Shown: positions 48,718 to 57,742 of the stretch, one piece after another
How the letters are laid out: every line of letters begins with the position of its first letter
Position numbering within the stretch: position 1 is the first letter of the stretch
Assembly (NCBI GenBank): GCA_035652435.1
Contig: DASRDU010000099.1
Coordinates: forward strand, 1 to 64,000
Direction of reading: 5' to 3'
Length of the DNA: 64,000 nt
Source: DASRDU01 sp035652435
GTDB lineage: Bacteria > Acidobacteriota > Blastocatellia > RBC074
The notes under the pieces: generated by a model
Databases searched by the model: none
Told to the model about the DNA's origin: nothing
Seen by the model: the letters and a program-made list of their open reading frames with translations, nothing else
Program-made: the position numbers and the translations under genes

Positions 48718-49428
48718 TCAAAGGCAAGTCTTCACAGACATGACAACTCGAAAACCGATATCGTTAGAGCGGACGCCGGGCGCGTCGTAGTTACGAAAGG
48801 CAGAGCGACAATCCCTACTAAAGCCAAAAAGATGCCACGAACCGCCCCGCAACATCCGGTATGATTGGTTGCCCTCGCTTATCCACGCGCTACCATCAGT
48901 CGGCGCGCCAATGTAGTTATCATGCCGCACATCCTGACACCATTCCCACACATTGCCGTGCAGGTCGTAAAGCCCGAAAGCATTGGCCACACCCAGACTC
49001 CCCACATCAACTGTCTTTTGGCCATTGTAATTAGCAATCTCCGGCGTGATTGTTTCGCCAAAAGCAAAGGGCGTCGTCGTTCCGGCACGACAGACATATT
49101 CCCATTCCGCTTCACTCGGCAGGCGGAAGTTTTTGCCGGACTTTTTTGACAAGCGCGCACAGAATTCCACTGCTTTGTGCCAGGAAACCACTTCGATAGG
49201 CAGATTCTTTCCCCTGAAGCCCGACGATGGATCAGGATCAAGGTCCGCCGTTACTTTTGGCAAGGCTGCTACCGCCTGCCACTGCGCCTGCGTTATCTGG
49301 TATTTGCCCATGAAAAAATCCGGCACTATGACCTGATACTGTGGGCCTTCCCTTCCAAGACGCCCTGTTTCGCTCGATGGTGAGCCCATCATAAACACGC
49401 CGCCGGGAATAGCGACCATTTCCAGCAT
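48718..49428 (-). CDS. Stand-alone FGE/SUMF1-like domain protein
   Basis: 236 residues that are almost entirely an FGE-like domain: MLEMVAIPGGVFMMGSP, YQITQAQWQAVA, PSEAEWEYVCRAG, LHGNVWEWCQD and MLRGGSWHLFGFSRDCRSAF. It is close in sequence to the C-terminal domain of the kinase at 43157-45229. Only one Cys is near the active-site position, so catalysis as a true FGE is doubtful. The start is odd: homology to the kinase linker continues in the same frame for about 38 codons upstream of the ATG at 49428, but no start codon exists there. A 39-codon frame (49428-49547) in another frame links the Uma2 stop to this ATG. Confidence 0.8.
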   Translation of the reverse strand: MLEMVAIPGGVFMMGSPSSETGRLGREGPQYQVIVPDFFMGKYQITQAQWQAVAALPKVTADLDPDPSSGFRGKNLPIEVVSWHKAVEFCARLSKKSGKNFRLPSEAEWEYVCRAGTTTPFAFGETITPEIANYNGQKTVDVGSLGVANAFGLYDLHGNVWEWCQDVRHDNYIGAPTDGSAWISEGNQSYRMLRGGSWHLFGFSRDCRSAFRNYDAPGVRSNDIGFRVVMSVKTCL

Positions 49429-49543
49429 CACGCCGTTGCCAAGGTCTTCGCTGAACTGCTGGGCTGATCTGGTATGACGCGAGGTTTCCTGCGCGTGCTG
49501 ATCCAGCGTGACGGTGACGAATTCAAACTGAGCATTGGCAAAG

Positions 49544-50386
49544 TCATTTGCTTCCTTTCTGCCTCCTGTCTTTTGGTTTTTTCTTTCGCTCTGTCTTTCC
49601 GCTCACTTTCTCCGGCAACTCGCCGAACTGCTCGCGGTAACGTGTTAGCATCGCTTCGAGTTCCGACGCGCGCCGCTGTGCGGCAGTGGCTTCACGCTGG
49701 GCAATCGCCAGTTGATGCTCTGTGCTTCGCGCTTTCTCTTCGGCAGATGGCAGGATTTCGCCGTTCCGCTTCGCCCAACGCAGCCAGGTTGACTGAACTC
49801 CCTGAAACTCGCCTTCCGCGCGAGTCAGCATCAGTCCCGTCTGCTGACTGAACAGATTGCTATTCCGGTCGGGCGGGATTGGTTGGTACTTCCCACTTTC
49901 GAGCTGGAACCCGACCAGTTCAAAACTGAACGGGTCATAGCAGAAATATTCCGGCACGCGCACGCGATCCTGATAAATCAGCTTCTTCTCGTTGAGGTCA
50001 TAATCCGCCGTCGAGTCCGAGAGCAGTTCGATGACGACATCCGGCCCCTTGCCTTCCTGCCAGATCACCCACGATTTGTGTTCGCGGCGGGGAACATTGA
50101 GTACCAGGAAAAAATCGGGGCCGGTGAAATCATTCTTCTTTTGCTGCTCGACGTTGTAATAGACAAACATATTGCCGCCCACGTAAAAATCATCGCGGTC
50201 GGCCCAGTGCAGTTCCAGCGATTCGATCAGCAGGTTCATCTGCTGGCGGTGGCGGGGCGTTTCCATTGGCTTTCCATCGTCGTAAGGGAGTTCGTCTTCA
50301 GTTGGCGGCCAGGCATCCAGGCCCGGTGCGACTTCAACCGGGCGTGGAGGCGACTCGGGCGGAGTAGGCAGGTTCATCTCTTCCAT
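49544..50386 (-). CDS. Uma2-family (DUF820) endonuclease-like protein
   Basis: 280 residues. The PD-(D/E)xK-like core includes GPDFFLVLN (Asp) and PDVVIELLSDSTADYDLNEKK (E-x-x-S region) followed by YQDRVRVPEYFCYDP, matching Uma2 proteins, which expanded in cyanobacteria and acidobacteria and have no proven role. A C-terminal coiled coil and a Lys/Arg-rich tail (RKKKPKDRRQKGSK) could contact nucleic acid. Its stop overlaps an ATG of a 39-codon frame in ATGA style. Confidence 0.85.
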   Translation of the reverse strand: MEEMNLPTPPESPPRPVEVAPGLDAWPPTEDELPYDDGKPMETPRHRQQMNLLIESLELHWADRDDFYVGGNMFVYYNVEQQKKNDFTGPDFFLVLNVPRREHKSWVIWQEGKGPDVVIELLSDSTADYDLNEKKLIYQDRVRVPEYFCYDPFSFELVGFQLESGKYQPIPPDRNSNLFSQQTGLMLTRAEGEFQGVQSTWLRWAKRNGEILPSAEEKARSTEHQLAIAQREATAAQRRASELEAMLTRYREQFGELPEKVSGKTERKKKPKDRRQKGSK

Positions 50387-50435
50387 AATGTGCTACCTCA
50401 CGAGTAATGGTTTTGATGATGATCGAAGCCAGAGC

Positions 50436-50450
50436 ATAGCAATTTGCTAT
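50436..50450. promoter_or_regulatory. 15-bp palindrome in the gap before the Uma2 gene
   Basis: ATAGCAA-T-TTGCTAT is a perfect palindrome in the 80-nt gap between the ntrC-like gene and the Uma2 gene, 50 nt before the Uma2 ATG. It may be an operator; it also has the A/T-rich look of a promoter element. Confidence 0.35.
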
Positions 50451-50466
50451 ACCATCAGCCAGCCGC

Positions 50467-51816
<1,350 letters not shown>

Positions 51817-51849
51817 AAATCTACTGGCGCTTTTCTTTCATCTGTTTGT

Positions 51850-52379
51850 TTACAGCATCATCTCTGACAGGCAGCGCCGGGCAGTTTGAGAAACTCTGGA
51901 AGCCGGATCGCTGGCAATTTTACGAAGGCTCGTCTTCAAATTGCGGACTATTCTTTCAGCCGGCCCGCTCCCGTCAAGGTATAAAGCATGTCTGGTAAGT
52001 TTTCGCTGTTCCTCTGTGGAAAAGGATGAGAGGGCCTGTAGAAACATGGAGGTTTCTTTTTCGAAACATCTCCATAAAAATCACCCAGCACTTCGGCCAG
52101 AGCCCCATCACTGTTCAATCCAAGCCGCAGCAAAGGCTTCAAAAGAGATTTGTCTCCCTGCCTGTATAGATTGATTCCTGTTTCAGCGACTGATTCGTCA
52201 TACCCCACTCTGTAAGGCCGGTAATCAGTTTCGCGCAGAATCCTGAGGAACTCCGCTCGCTTTGCTACGTCCTTGCGACTCTGGGGCAAAGCCCGAAATG
52301 CAGACGGCAGAACAAGCAGGATGATAAGAGGAGAAAGAACAGCGTTTCTCATTGATGAAGTCATCACCGATTTCGCCAA
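51850..52379 (-). pseudogene. Frameshifted exported hypothetical gene
   Basis: Two overlapping frames together encode one plausible protein. The first (52379-51948) begins with a signal-like segment (AVLSPLIILLVLPSAFRA) and reads ...LGDFYGDVSKK, then degenerates. The second (from 52047 or slightly upstream) continues ETSMFLQALSSFSTEEQRKL to the end at 51850. The switch is a -1 change at the A5 run at 52057-52061 (minus-strand AAA-AAG-AAA). One extra A would restore a roughly 175-residue protein. Either a recent mutation, a sequencing error in a homopolymer, or frameshifting. No family recognised. Confidence 0.65.
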
Positions 52380-52399
52380 GGATCGGGTGTCAGAAGCTG

Positions 52400-52879
52400 C
52401 TATACGGCCTTCTTCAGCACCGCAATCTGCCCGGCATGGTAGACGTTGTGCTGAATGATTCCGTGCAGCGTGTAGTAAACAGAAACGCCACTGCCCGTCG
52501 TCGGGTCGCGTTCCTCGCCGACCATTCTCTTCAGCTGATCATCGGTCAGTTCAGAGATCGCCTTCATCAGATCGTTATGGCGCCGGGTGAGTAAAGCCAG
52601 AGTATTGCTCCAGCCGGTTTCACTCGTGTCCGTGATTTCCGGCCAGTCGCCTTCGGCGGGCAGGCGGGCAGGTTTGTCCGCGAGCCTGTCAAGCACCGCG
52701 CCCTGCCACGCCGCCACGTGCAGCACGACTTCCCAGATGCTGTGCGCGCCGGCTACGGGGCGCGCCGCGGCCTGTTCGGCAGTCACGCCGTTCAGAATTT
52801 TCATCAGCGGCGAGCCGTACCACGGGTCGCCGTCGAAAGCTCGTTTCAACTGGTCTGCGATTCTCCTGACTTCAGCCAT
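52400..52879 (-). CDS. DinB-family protein
   Basis: 159 residues of the DinB/YfiT four-helix-bundle fold. Three His ligands for a metal are visible in SIWEVVLHVAAWQ (about residue 49), TRRHNDLM-like middle and GIIQHNVYHAGQIAVL near the C-terminus. Many such proteins are bacillithiol- or mycothiol-type thiol transferases, but the substrate is unknown. The start is ATG at 52879 with GGAGG 3-4 nt upstream. Confidence 0.85.
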   Translation of the reverse strand: MAEVRRIADQLKRAFDGDPWYGSPLMKILNGVTAEQAAARPVAGAHSIWEVVLHVAAWQGAVLDRLADKPARLPAEGDWPEITDTSETGWSNTLALLTRRHNDLMKAISELTDDQLKRMVGEERDPTTGSGVSVYYTLHGIIQHNVYHAGQIAVLKKAV

Positions 52880-52911
52880 AATTCCTCCGGGAATCTGTTC
52901 AGGCAGATGCT

Positions 52912-53271
52912 TCAAATTGTTTCGAGTTCAGCCGCCGTCAATTCGCCATGAACGTTCCCAGTGTTGAGAGTGCCCGCCGGCTCAAACAGCATCACGCACA
53001 CCTCCTCTTCGGCCACGGGGCGATGCTCGACTCCGCGCGGGACGATGATAAACTCGCCTTCTTCGATCCACACTTCACGGTCGCGGAACTCCATCCGAAA
53101 ACGCCCCTTCACCACCAGAAACATTTCGTCTTCGTTGTCGTGGTGATGCCAGACGAACGGCCCCTCGAACTTCACCAGCTTGACGTGCTGGCTGTTCAGT
53201 TCGCCGACGATCTTCGGCTGCCAGTGTTCGCTGAAGAGCGAAAGCTTTTGTGCAATGTTGATCTTGTTCAT
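52912..53271 (-). CDS. Cupin-domain protein
   Basis: 119 residues of a single cupin barrel. The metal motif is HHHDNEDEMFLVVKG (about residues 42-56) with the second motif PRGVEHRPVAEEE (about 83-95). Small cupins of this type may be metal-dependent dioxygenase- or isomerase-like, or simply bind a small molecule. The start is ATG at 53271, overlapping the stop of the upstream membrane gene by 4 nt. Confidence 0.85.
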   Translation of the reverse strand: MNKINIAQKLSLFSEHWQPKIVGELNSQHVKLVKFEGPFVWHHHDNEDEMFLVVKGRFRMEFRDREVWIEEGEFIIVPRGVEHRPVAEEEVCVMLFEPAGTLNTGNVHGELTAAELETI

Positions 53272-53618
53272 CGTGCAAACAGTTGTCTTCGATAAAAAAT
53301 CAGCATGAAGAGGAAACCATACAGCTGCAGCAGAAAGCTGCCCATCCATATCCGAAAGAGCCAGGAACAGATTCTCCGCAGCGTTTGCCAGGGCTCGGTG
53401 GGAGGCTGATCTCCGTTGACGCCCTTCATCGTCAGGGTCAGAGCCAGAACAACGTAAATCCCGCTGACGCAGAGCCAGGTTATCTCAATAGCCTCGCGGA
53501 GAAGAATCGCACTCACAACCCAGACCAGAGGGAATCCCAGCAGGTTCAGCATCCAGTTAAGCAGCCTGCTCCTGAGCGCCGCGTTGCCGGCCGTTGTTGT
53601 CAGTCCTGCTGCAAACAT
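53268..53618 (-). CDS. Hypothetical membrane protein, 116 aa
   Basis: Three hydrophobic segments (about residues 20-45, 48-65 and 88-112) separated by short charged loops. No family recognised. AGGGAAGG lies upstream of the ATG. The gene starts 13 nt after the NtrY-like kinase stop and overlaps the cupin gene, so it belongs to the same transcription unit. Confidence 0.6.
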   Translation of the reverse strand: MFAAGLTTTAGNAALRSRLLNWMLNLLGFPLVWVVSAILLREAIEITWLCVSGIYVVLALTLTMKGVNGDQPPTEPWQTLRRICSWLFRIWMGSFLLQLYGFLFMLIFYRRQLFAR

Positions 53619-53631
53619 TGCTGCGCCTTCC

Positions 53632-55905
53632 CTACTCTGACTTGGCGTTCGGCAGTTCGATCACGAATCGCGCGCCGTGTGGCAGGTTCTCCTGCACCCT
53701 GATGCGCCCGTGATGTTCGGCGACCGTGCGGCTGACAATCGCGAGGCCGAGGCCCGTGCCGCGATTGCGCGTCGAAAAGTACGGGTCGAAGATTCGCTCG
53801 CGGTCGGCGGGCGAGATGCCGGGGCCGGTGTCGGAAACGACCAGCTCGACGGCTTCGCGTTCGGCGGCCCCGCGTGTGGCAACGATGATCCGCCGCTCCG
53901 ACCCGTCGCTCGTTTCGGCCATCGCCTCCGCCGCGTTGTCAATCAGATTGACCAGAGCGCGTTTGATCTGCTCGCCGTCCATCAGCACGGGCGGGAGTTC
54001 GGCGGCGAGCCGGCTTTCGAGCCCGATACCGTCGAGCCGCTCTTCATAAAGTTTGATCGTGCTGGTGACCACATCGTTTAATGAGCCCGGTTCGAGTTTC
54101 GCACTCGGCAGACGCGCGAAGTTCGAGAACTCATCAACCATGCGTTGCAGCGTAGCGACCTCGTCGCCGATGATCGCCGTGCATTCGCGCACGAGTGTGG
54201 TCTCGCGCTCGTTCAGATTGCCGCCGCCGTTGCTCTGAACATTCGCGCCGCTGTTGCCTGTGCCGCTCTGGCCGTTGATCACGGTCAGCAGATTTTTCGC
54301 GAGCCTTTCAGCCGAGAGGCGGATCGGCGTCAGCGGGTTCTTGATCTCGTGGGCCATACGGCGCGCGACTTCGCTCCAGGCGGCGCGGCGCTGGGCGTCA
54401 ATCAGGTCGGTCAGGTCTTCGAGGACAATCACGGTGCCGCGCCACTGCCCTCGGGGGTCGCGCAACGCCGTCACGGTGACGGCGGCGTCGAGCTGGACGT
54501 TGTTGGCCAGTTTGAAATGGACTTCGCGCGTGATCGAATCGAGCCGCACCGCGCGGCGGATCATCCGCCACAGTTCCTCGCGCTGCGCTTCGGGCAGCAG
54601 TTTTTCAAGCCCCTCGCCGCCGAGCGTCGCGGCGGCGGCCGATTCCAGATGGAGCAGGCGGAAGGCGGCCTCGTTGATCGTCGTCACGTGATTGTTCTCG
54701 TCGAGCGAGATCACGCCCGCCGAGAGGCTTTGCAGGACGGTTTCAATGTAGCGCCGTCGCTCGCTGAGCGCGGCGTTGCTTTGTTCCAGCTCGGCGGTCA
54801 TCTGATTGAAAGAGACCGCGAGCGACGCCAGCTCGTCATCGCCGATCACTTCGGCGCGGGTGGCGAGGTTGCCGCTCCTGATCTGCTGGATGGCCTGGAG
54901 CAGCTGCCTGAGCGGGTCGGCGATGCTGCGCGCCACCTGCAGGGCCATCCACGTGGCGACGAAGAGCGCGAAGGTCGTGAGCAGCGCCAGCACCAGAATC
55001 GTGATGCGTTTGACCGCCCGCTGCCTGCCCTTGAGCTTGTCGTACTCGGCGGACTGCTCGCTGATTTTGATGGCCCGCTCGGCCAGCTCGGGCTGGACCT
55101 GCTGGGAGATGACGAGCGTTCTGGGCGCGGTGCCGGGCGCGATGACGGGCGCCGCGGCAATGAGGTGAATGCGGTCTTTCCCCCGGATCACCTGCTTTGA
55201 GAAAGGCCCCTCATTCAAGGCCTTCGCGTGCGCTTCCCGGAAGGCTTCCACCAGGATCCCGTCGGGGGACGTATTTTCAGGGTCGGCCTGACGGTTGAGC
55301 AGCCTGCCGGCCTGGTCATACAGGTAAATGGTCGCCAGCTCCTGATTGGCGAGTTCGTCAGCGAGCAGCTGATTGATCTCGTCATCCTCGGTGAGCGTGA
55401 TCAGGCGGGCCAGGGTGACGGCAGTGCGCTGCAGACCGTCCTGCTCGCCGGCCACGTATTCCTGCTGGATTTCCCTGGCCTCATGCACCATCTTCTGCGC
55501 CGGGAGGCTGAACCACTTGTCCACGCTGCGGTTGATCAGCCCGGCGGTCATAAAAAACATCCAGAGCGTCGGCAGCAGCGAGAGCGCGATTGAATAAATC
55601 ACCAGCCGCACCTTGAAGCGCGCGCCGAGCTTCATTTCGTGCCGCTCGCGCCGGAGCTTGATGATGTTCCGCACCAGCACCATCAGCAGCACGACGAAGG
55701 CGATCAGGTTGATAGTCGAGAGCGCGAACAGGATCAGCGTCTCGCTGGCCGAGCCCGGCGACAGGAACGGCAGCGTGTCGAAGGCCTGCTGCACGAAGAG
55801 CAGCGCGAACAGGAACGCGACCACGACCGTCAGCACAATGACGCGCCCGCGGCGGCCAAAGCCGCGCTTCTTCGGAGCCTGAGGTGAAGCCGGAGGCATA
55901 GACAT
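53632..55905 (-). CDS. NtrY-like sensor histidine kinase
   Basis: 757 residues. An N-terminal cluster of membrane helices (about 22-42, 55-80 and 103-125) is followed by an extracytoplasmic sensor part, a further helix (about 303-325), a HAMP domain (about 325-385), a PAS domain (about 395-500), the phospho-acceptor block RMAHEIKNPLTPIRLSAERL and the ATPase domain with LVNLIDNAAEAM, VVSDTGPGI and GTGLGLAIV. This is the NtrY architecture. The partner is presumably the NtrC-type regulator at 50467-51816. Confidence 0.92.
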   Translation of the reverse strand: MSMPPASPQAPKKRGFGRRGRVIVLTVVVAFLFALLFVQQAFDTLPFLSPGSASETLILFALSTINLIAFVVLLMVLVRNIIKLRRERHEMKLGARFKVRLVIYSIALSLLPTLWMFFMTAGLINRSVDKWFSLPAQKMVHEAREIQQEYVAGEQDGLQRTAVTLARLITLTEDDEINQLLADELANQELATIYLYDQAGRLLNRQADPENTSPDGILVEAFREAHAKALNEGPFSKQVIRGKDRIHLIAAAPVIAPGTAPRTLVISQQVQPELAERAIKISEQSAEYDKLKGRQRAVKRITILVLALLTTFALFVATWMALQVARSIADPLRQLLQAIQQIRSGNLATRAEVIGDDELASLAVSFNQMTAELEQSNAALSERRRYIETVLQSLSAGVISLDENNHVTTINEAAFRLLHLESAAAATLGGEGLEKLLPEAQREELWRMIRRAVRLDSITREVHFKLANNVQLDAAVTVTALRDPRGQWRGTVIVLEDLTDLIDAQRRAAWSEVARRMAHEIKNPLTPIRLSAERLAKNLLTVINGQSGTGNSGANVQSNGGGNLNERETTLVRECTAIIGDEVATLQRMVDEFSNFARLPSAKLEPGSLNDVVTSTIKLYEERLDGIGLESRLAAELPPVLMDGEQIKRALVNLIDNAAEAMAETSDGSERRIIVATRGAAEREAVELVVSDTGPGISPADRERIFDPYFSTRNRGTGLGLAIVSRTVAEHHGRIRVQENLPHGARFVIELPNAKSE

Positions 55906-56062
55906 AAGTGATGAACGCTCGCGCCGGTCGGGATGAAAAGTGAAGCAGGATTTTATCAGAGTAGCGGCGCGCCAGCGAGACGGGCGCGGGCAGCATGTTA
56001 TCCTTGGCCCGATCTCTTATCCGGTCTTTTGTGACACCTTCTGAACTAACCAGAGAATTGCC

Positions 56063-57046
56063 ATGAGCCCTGTCTCCATCTTCATCAACCCGCGAACCGG
56101 AATTCTGCGCGGCGGGTGGCGGGTATTGTTTTTCGTTTTTATCATGCTGCTGCCTTATCTACTGCTGCGCAGACTTTCAGGCGGGAGCCGGCCTGCCGAA
56201 GCCGCCGCGCCCGCGATCATTCTGGATTTCAGTCCGGAAGCGATCCTGGGCCTGGTGATTGAAGTCGTCTGGCTGCTGTTTGTTTCGTGGCTCTGCCTGA
56301 AGATCCTGGAGCGACTTGATCTGAGGACGCTGGGTGTAACTTTTTACCGCGGCTGGTGGCGCGATGTGTGGCTGGGCTGCGCGATTGCAGCAGCGATGGT
56401 CATCATTATGGTAATGATTCAGATTCTTGGTGGTGGTACGCGGCTGATGCTCAGTCCGATGCTGTGGAAATCGGCTGACGGATCACGAGTGATTGACTGG
56501 ATCGGCTTACTTCTGCTGCTCGGGCGGGTCGGGCGGGCACTTTTGTTTTTCATTTTTGCGGCTGCGTTTGAGGAGCTGCTTTGCAGGGGCTATCCGTTTC
56601 AAACGCTGTTGCGCAGCGCTTCGGCAATTGTCCCGATCCTGCTGCTTTCGCTGATTTTCGGGTTGCTGCACCTGGAAAATCCGAACGCGACGCCCTTCGG
56701 CATTACAAACACCATACTGGCCGGGGTGTGGCTTTCAATCGCTTACCTGAAAACACGCGGGTTGTGGTTCCCGACGGCGTTGCACTTTACATGGAACTGG
56801 GTGATGGGTGTTTTCTTCGGACTGCCGGTCAGCGGGATAAAGACCTCGGCAGGCTCTTCGGTCTTTCTCGGCACCAGCGAATCGCCGGTGTGGCTGACGG
56901 GTGGAAGTTACGGGTGCGAAGGCGGGGCAGCAGCGACGGTGGTTTTGTTGATTGCCACGGCCATTATCTGGCGGGCGCGCTGGCTGAAAAGCCCGGAGCC
57001 GGAAAGCGAAGGCCTGACGAATCCGGAATCTCAGATTGAAACCTGA
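56063..57046 (+). CDS. CPBP-family intramembrane metalloprotease
   Basis: 327 residues with about eight membrane helices. The CPBP (Abi) motifs are present: EELLCRGYPF (about residues 170-180, E-E-x3-R), FGLLHLENPN (His) and ALHFTWNWVMG (His and Asn). Enzymes of this family cleave membrane-anchored substrates such as prenylated proteins; the bacterial targets here are unknown. Divergent from the NtrY-like gene. Confidence 0.87.
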   Translation: MSPVSIFINPRTGILRGGWRVLFFVFIMLLPYLLLRRLSGGSRPAEAAAPAIILDFSPEAILGLVIEVVWLLFVSWLCLKILERLDLRTLGVTFYRGWWRDVWLGCAIAAAMVIIMVMIQILGGGTRLMLSPMLWKSADGSRVIDWIGLLLLLGRVGRALLFFIFAAAFEELLCRGYPFQTLLRSASAIVPILLLSLIFGLLHLENPNATPFGITNTILAGVWLSIAYLKTRGLWFPTALHFTWNWVMGVFFGLPVSGIKTSAGSSVFLGTSESPVWLTGGSYGCEGGAAATVVLLIATAIIWRARWLKSPEPESEGLTNPESQIET

Positions 57047-57097
57047 GTTCCGGCCTCGTCCGGCCTCTGAAAACCTGATTGACTGCCGGTTCGGCGC

Positions 57098-57511
57098 TCA
57101 CGCGATTGCTTCGGCGAATTCCTCAAAGCGCTTGTGCATCTCCTCGACCGCCCTGGCCAGTTCTTCCTCGCTGCCCGATTTTGCGGCTTTAGCCAGGGCG
57201 TCAACTGACGCCCCGAACTTCTGCCGGCGCTCTTCAATCGCGGCCCGGTTCTCGGCCTTCGTGCGCAGGCGGACTTTCATAATCGCCTCCTTGCGGCTGA
57301 CGAGTTCATCGGCCTGGCTGCGAATCTTCGCCCACTCCTTTTTCGGATACTGCTCGTACCAGATCGGGTGGAGCAGTTCGTGGAATTTCACGACCTCCTC
57401 GATTTTGAATTTGTGATCGCCTTCCTTCTTTTCCTGCGCGAAGCCTGAACCGACGGCGGCGAGCGCACACAGGCAGGCCAGCAGTGTGCCGAAGAGAATG
57501 AATTTTTTCAT
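57098..57511 (-). CDS. Small exported helical protein (hypothetical)
   Basis: 137 residues with a clear signal peptide (MKKFILFGTLLACLCALAAV, cleavage near GFAQ), then an all-helical charged body with KEGDHKFKIEEVVKFHELLHPIW and a C-terminal EELARAVEEMHKRFEEFAEA. Charged helical repeats of this kind occur in Spy/CpxP-like periplasmic chaperones, but no LTxxQ motif is seen. The start is ATG at 57511; the frame opens 13 codons upstream. Confidence 0.6.
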   Translation of the reverse strand: MKKFILFGTLLACLCALAAVGSGFAQEKKEGDHKFKIEEVVKFHELLHPIWYEQYPKKEWAKIRSQADELVSRKEAIMKVRLRTKAENRAAIEERRQKFGASVDALAKAAKSGSEEELARAVEEMHKRFEEFAEAIA

Positions 57512-57646
57512 GACAACACTTCTCTGTAATCCGGTATTCAATTGTGACAAAGGGGAGACTCACTTTACAGTTGAAGCGGGCTGAAAGCCAGCCGCAGTGC
57601 CGGCGCTTTGACCTGCTCGACAAGCCGGGGCTTTTTCGATATTGTA

Positions 57647-57683
57647 GCGGCTTATAGCGCAATAAATGCCGCATATAAGCCGC
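57647..57683. promoter_or_regulatory. Inverted repeat upstream of pckA, candidate operator
   Basis: GCGGCTTATA (57647-57656) and its exact complement (57674-57683) are separated by 17 nt, 60 nt before the pckA start. The size and place fit a dimeric regulator site; an RNA hairpin in the leader is the alternative. Confidence 0.45.
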
Positions 57684-57742
57684 ATGTTACCAGTCAAAAC
57701 ATCAATCATCCTCAATCAGCACCAGACTCAGGGAGCGATACT

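Noticed and set aside
43157..49428. FGE-like C-terminal domains as variable regions of a diversity-generating retroelement
   Set aside because: C-type-lectin FGE folds are classic targets, but no reverse transcriptase, template repeat or accessory gene is in the window.
52050..52065. Programmed -1 frameshift site
   Set aside because: The run is G-AAA-AAG with five A bases, not a canonical slippery heptamer, and no obvious downstream pseudoknot was found; mutation or sequencing error is simpler.
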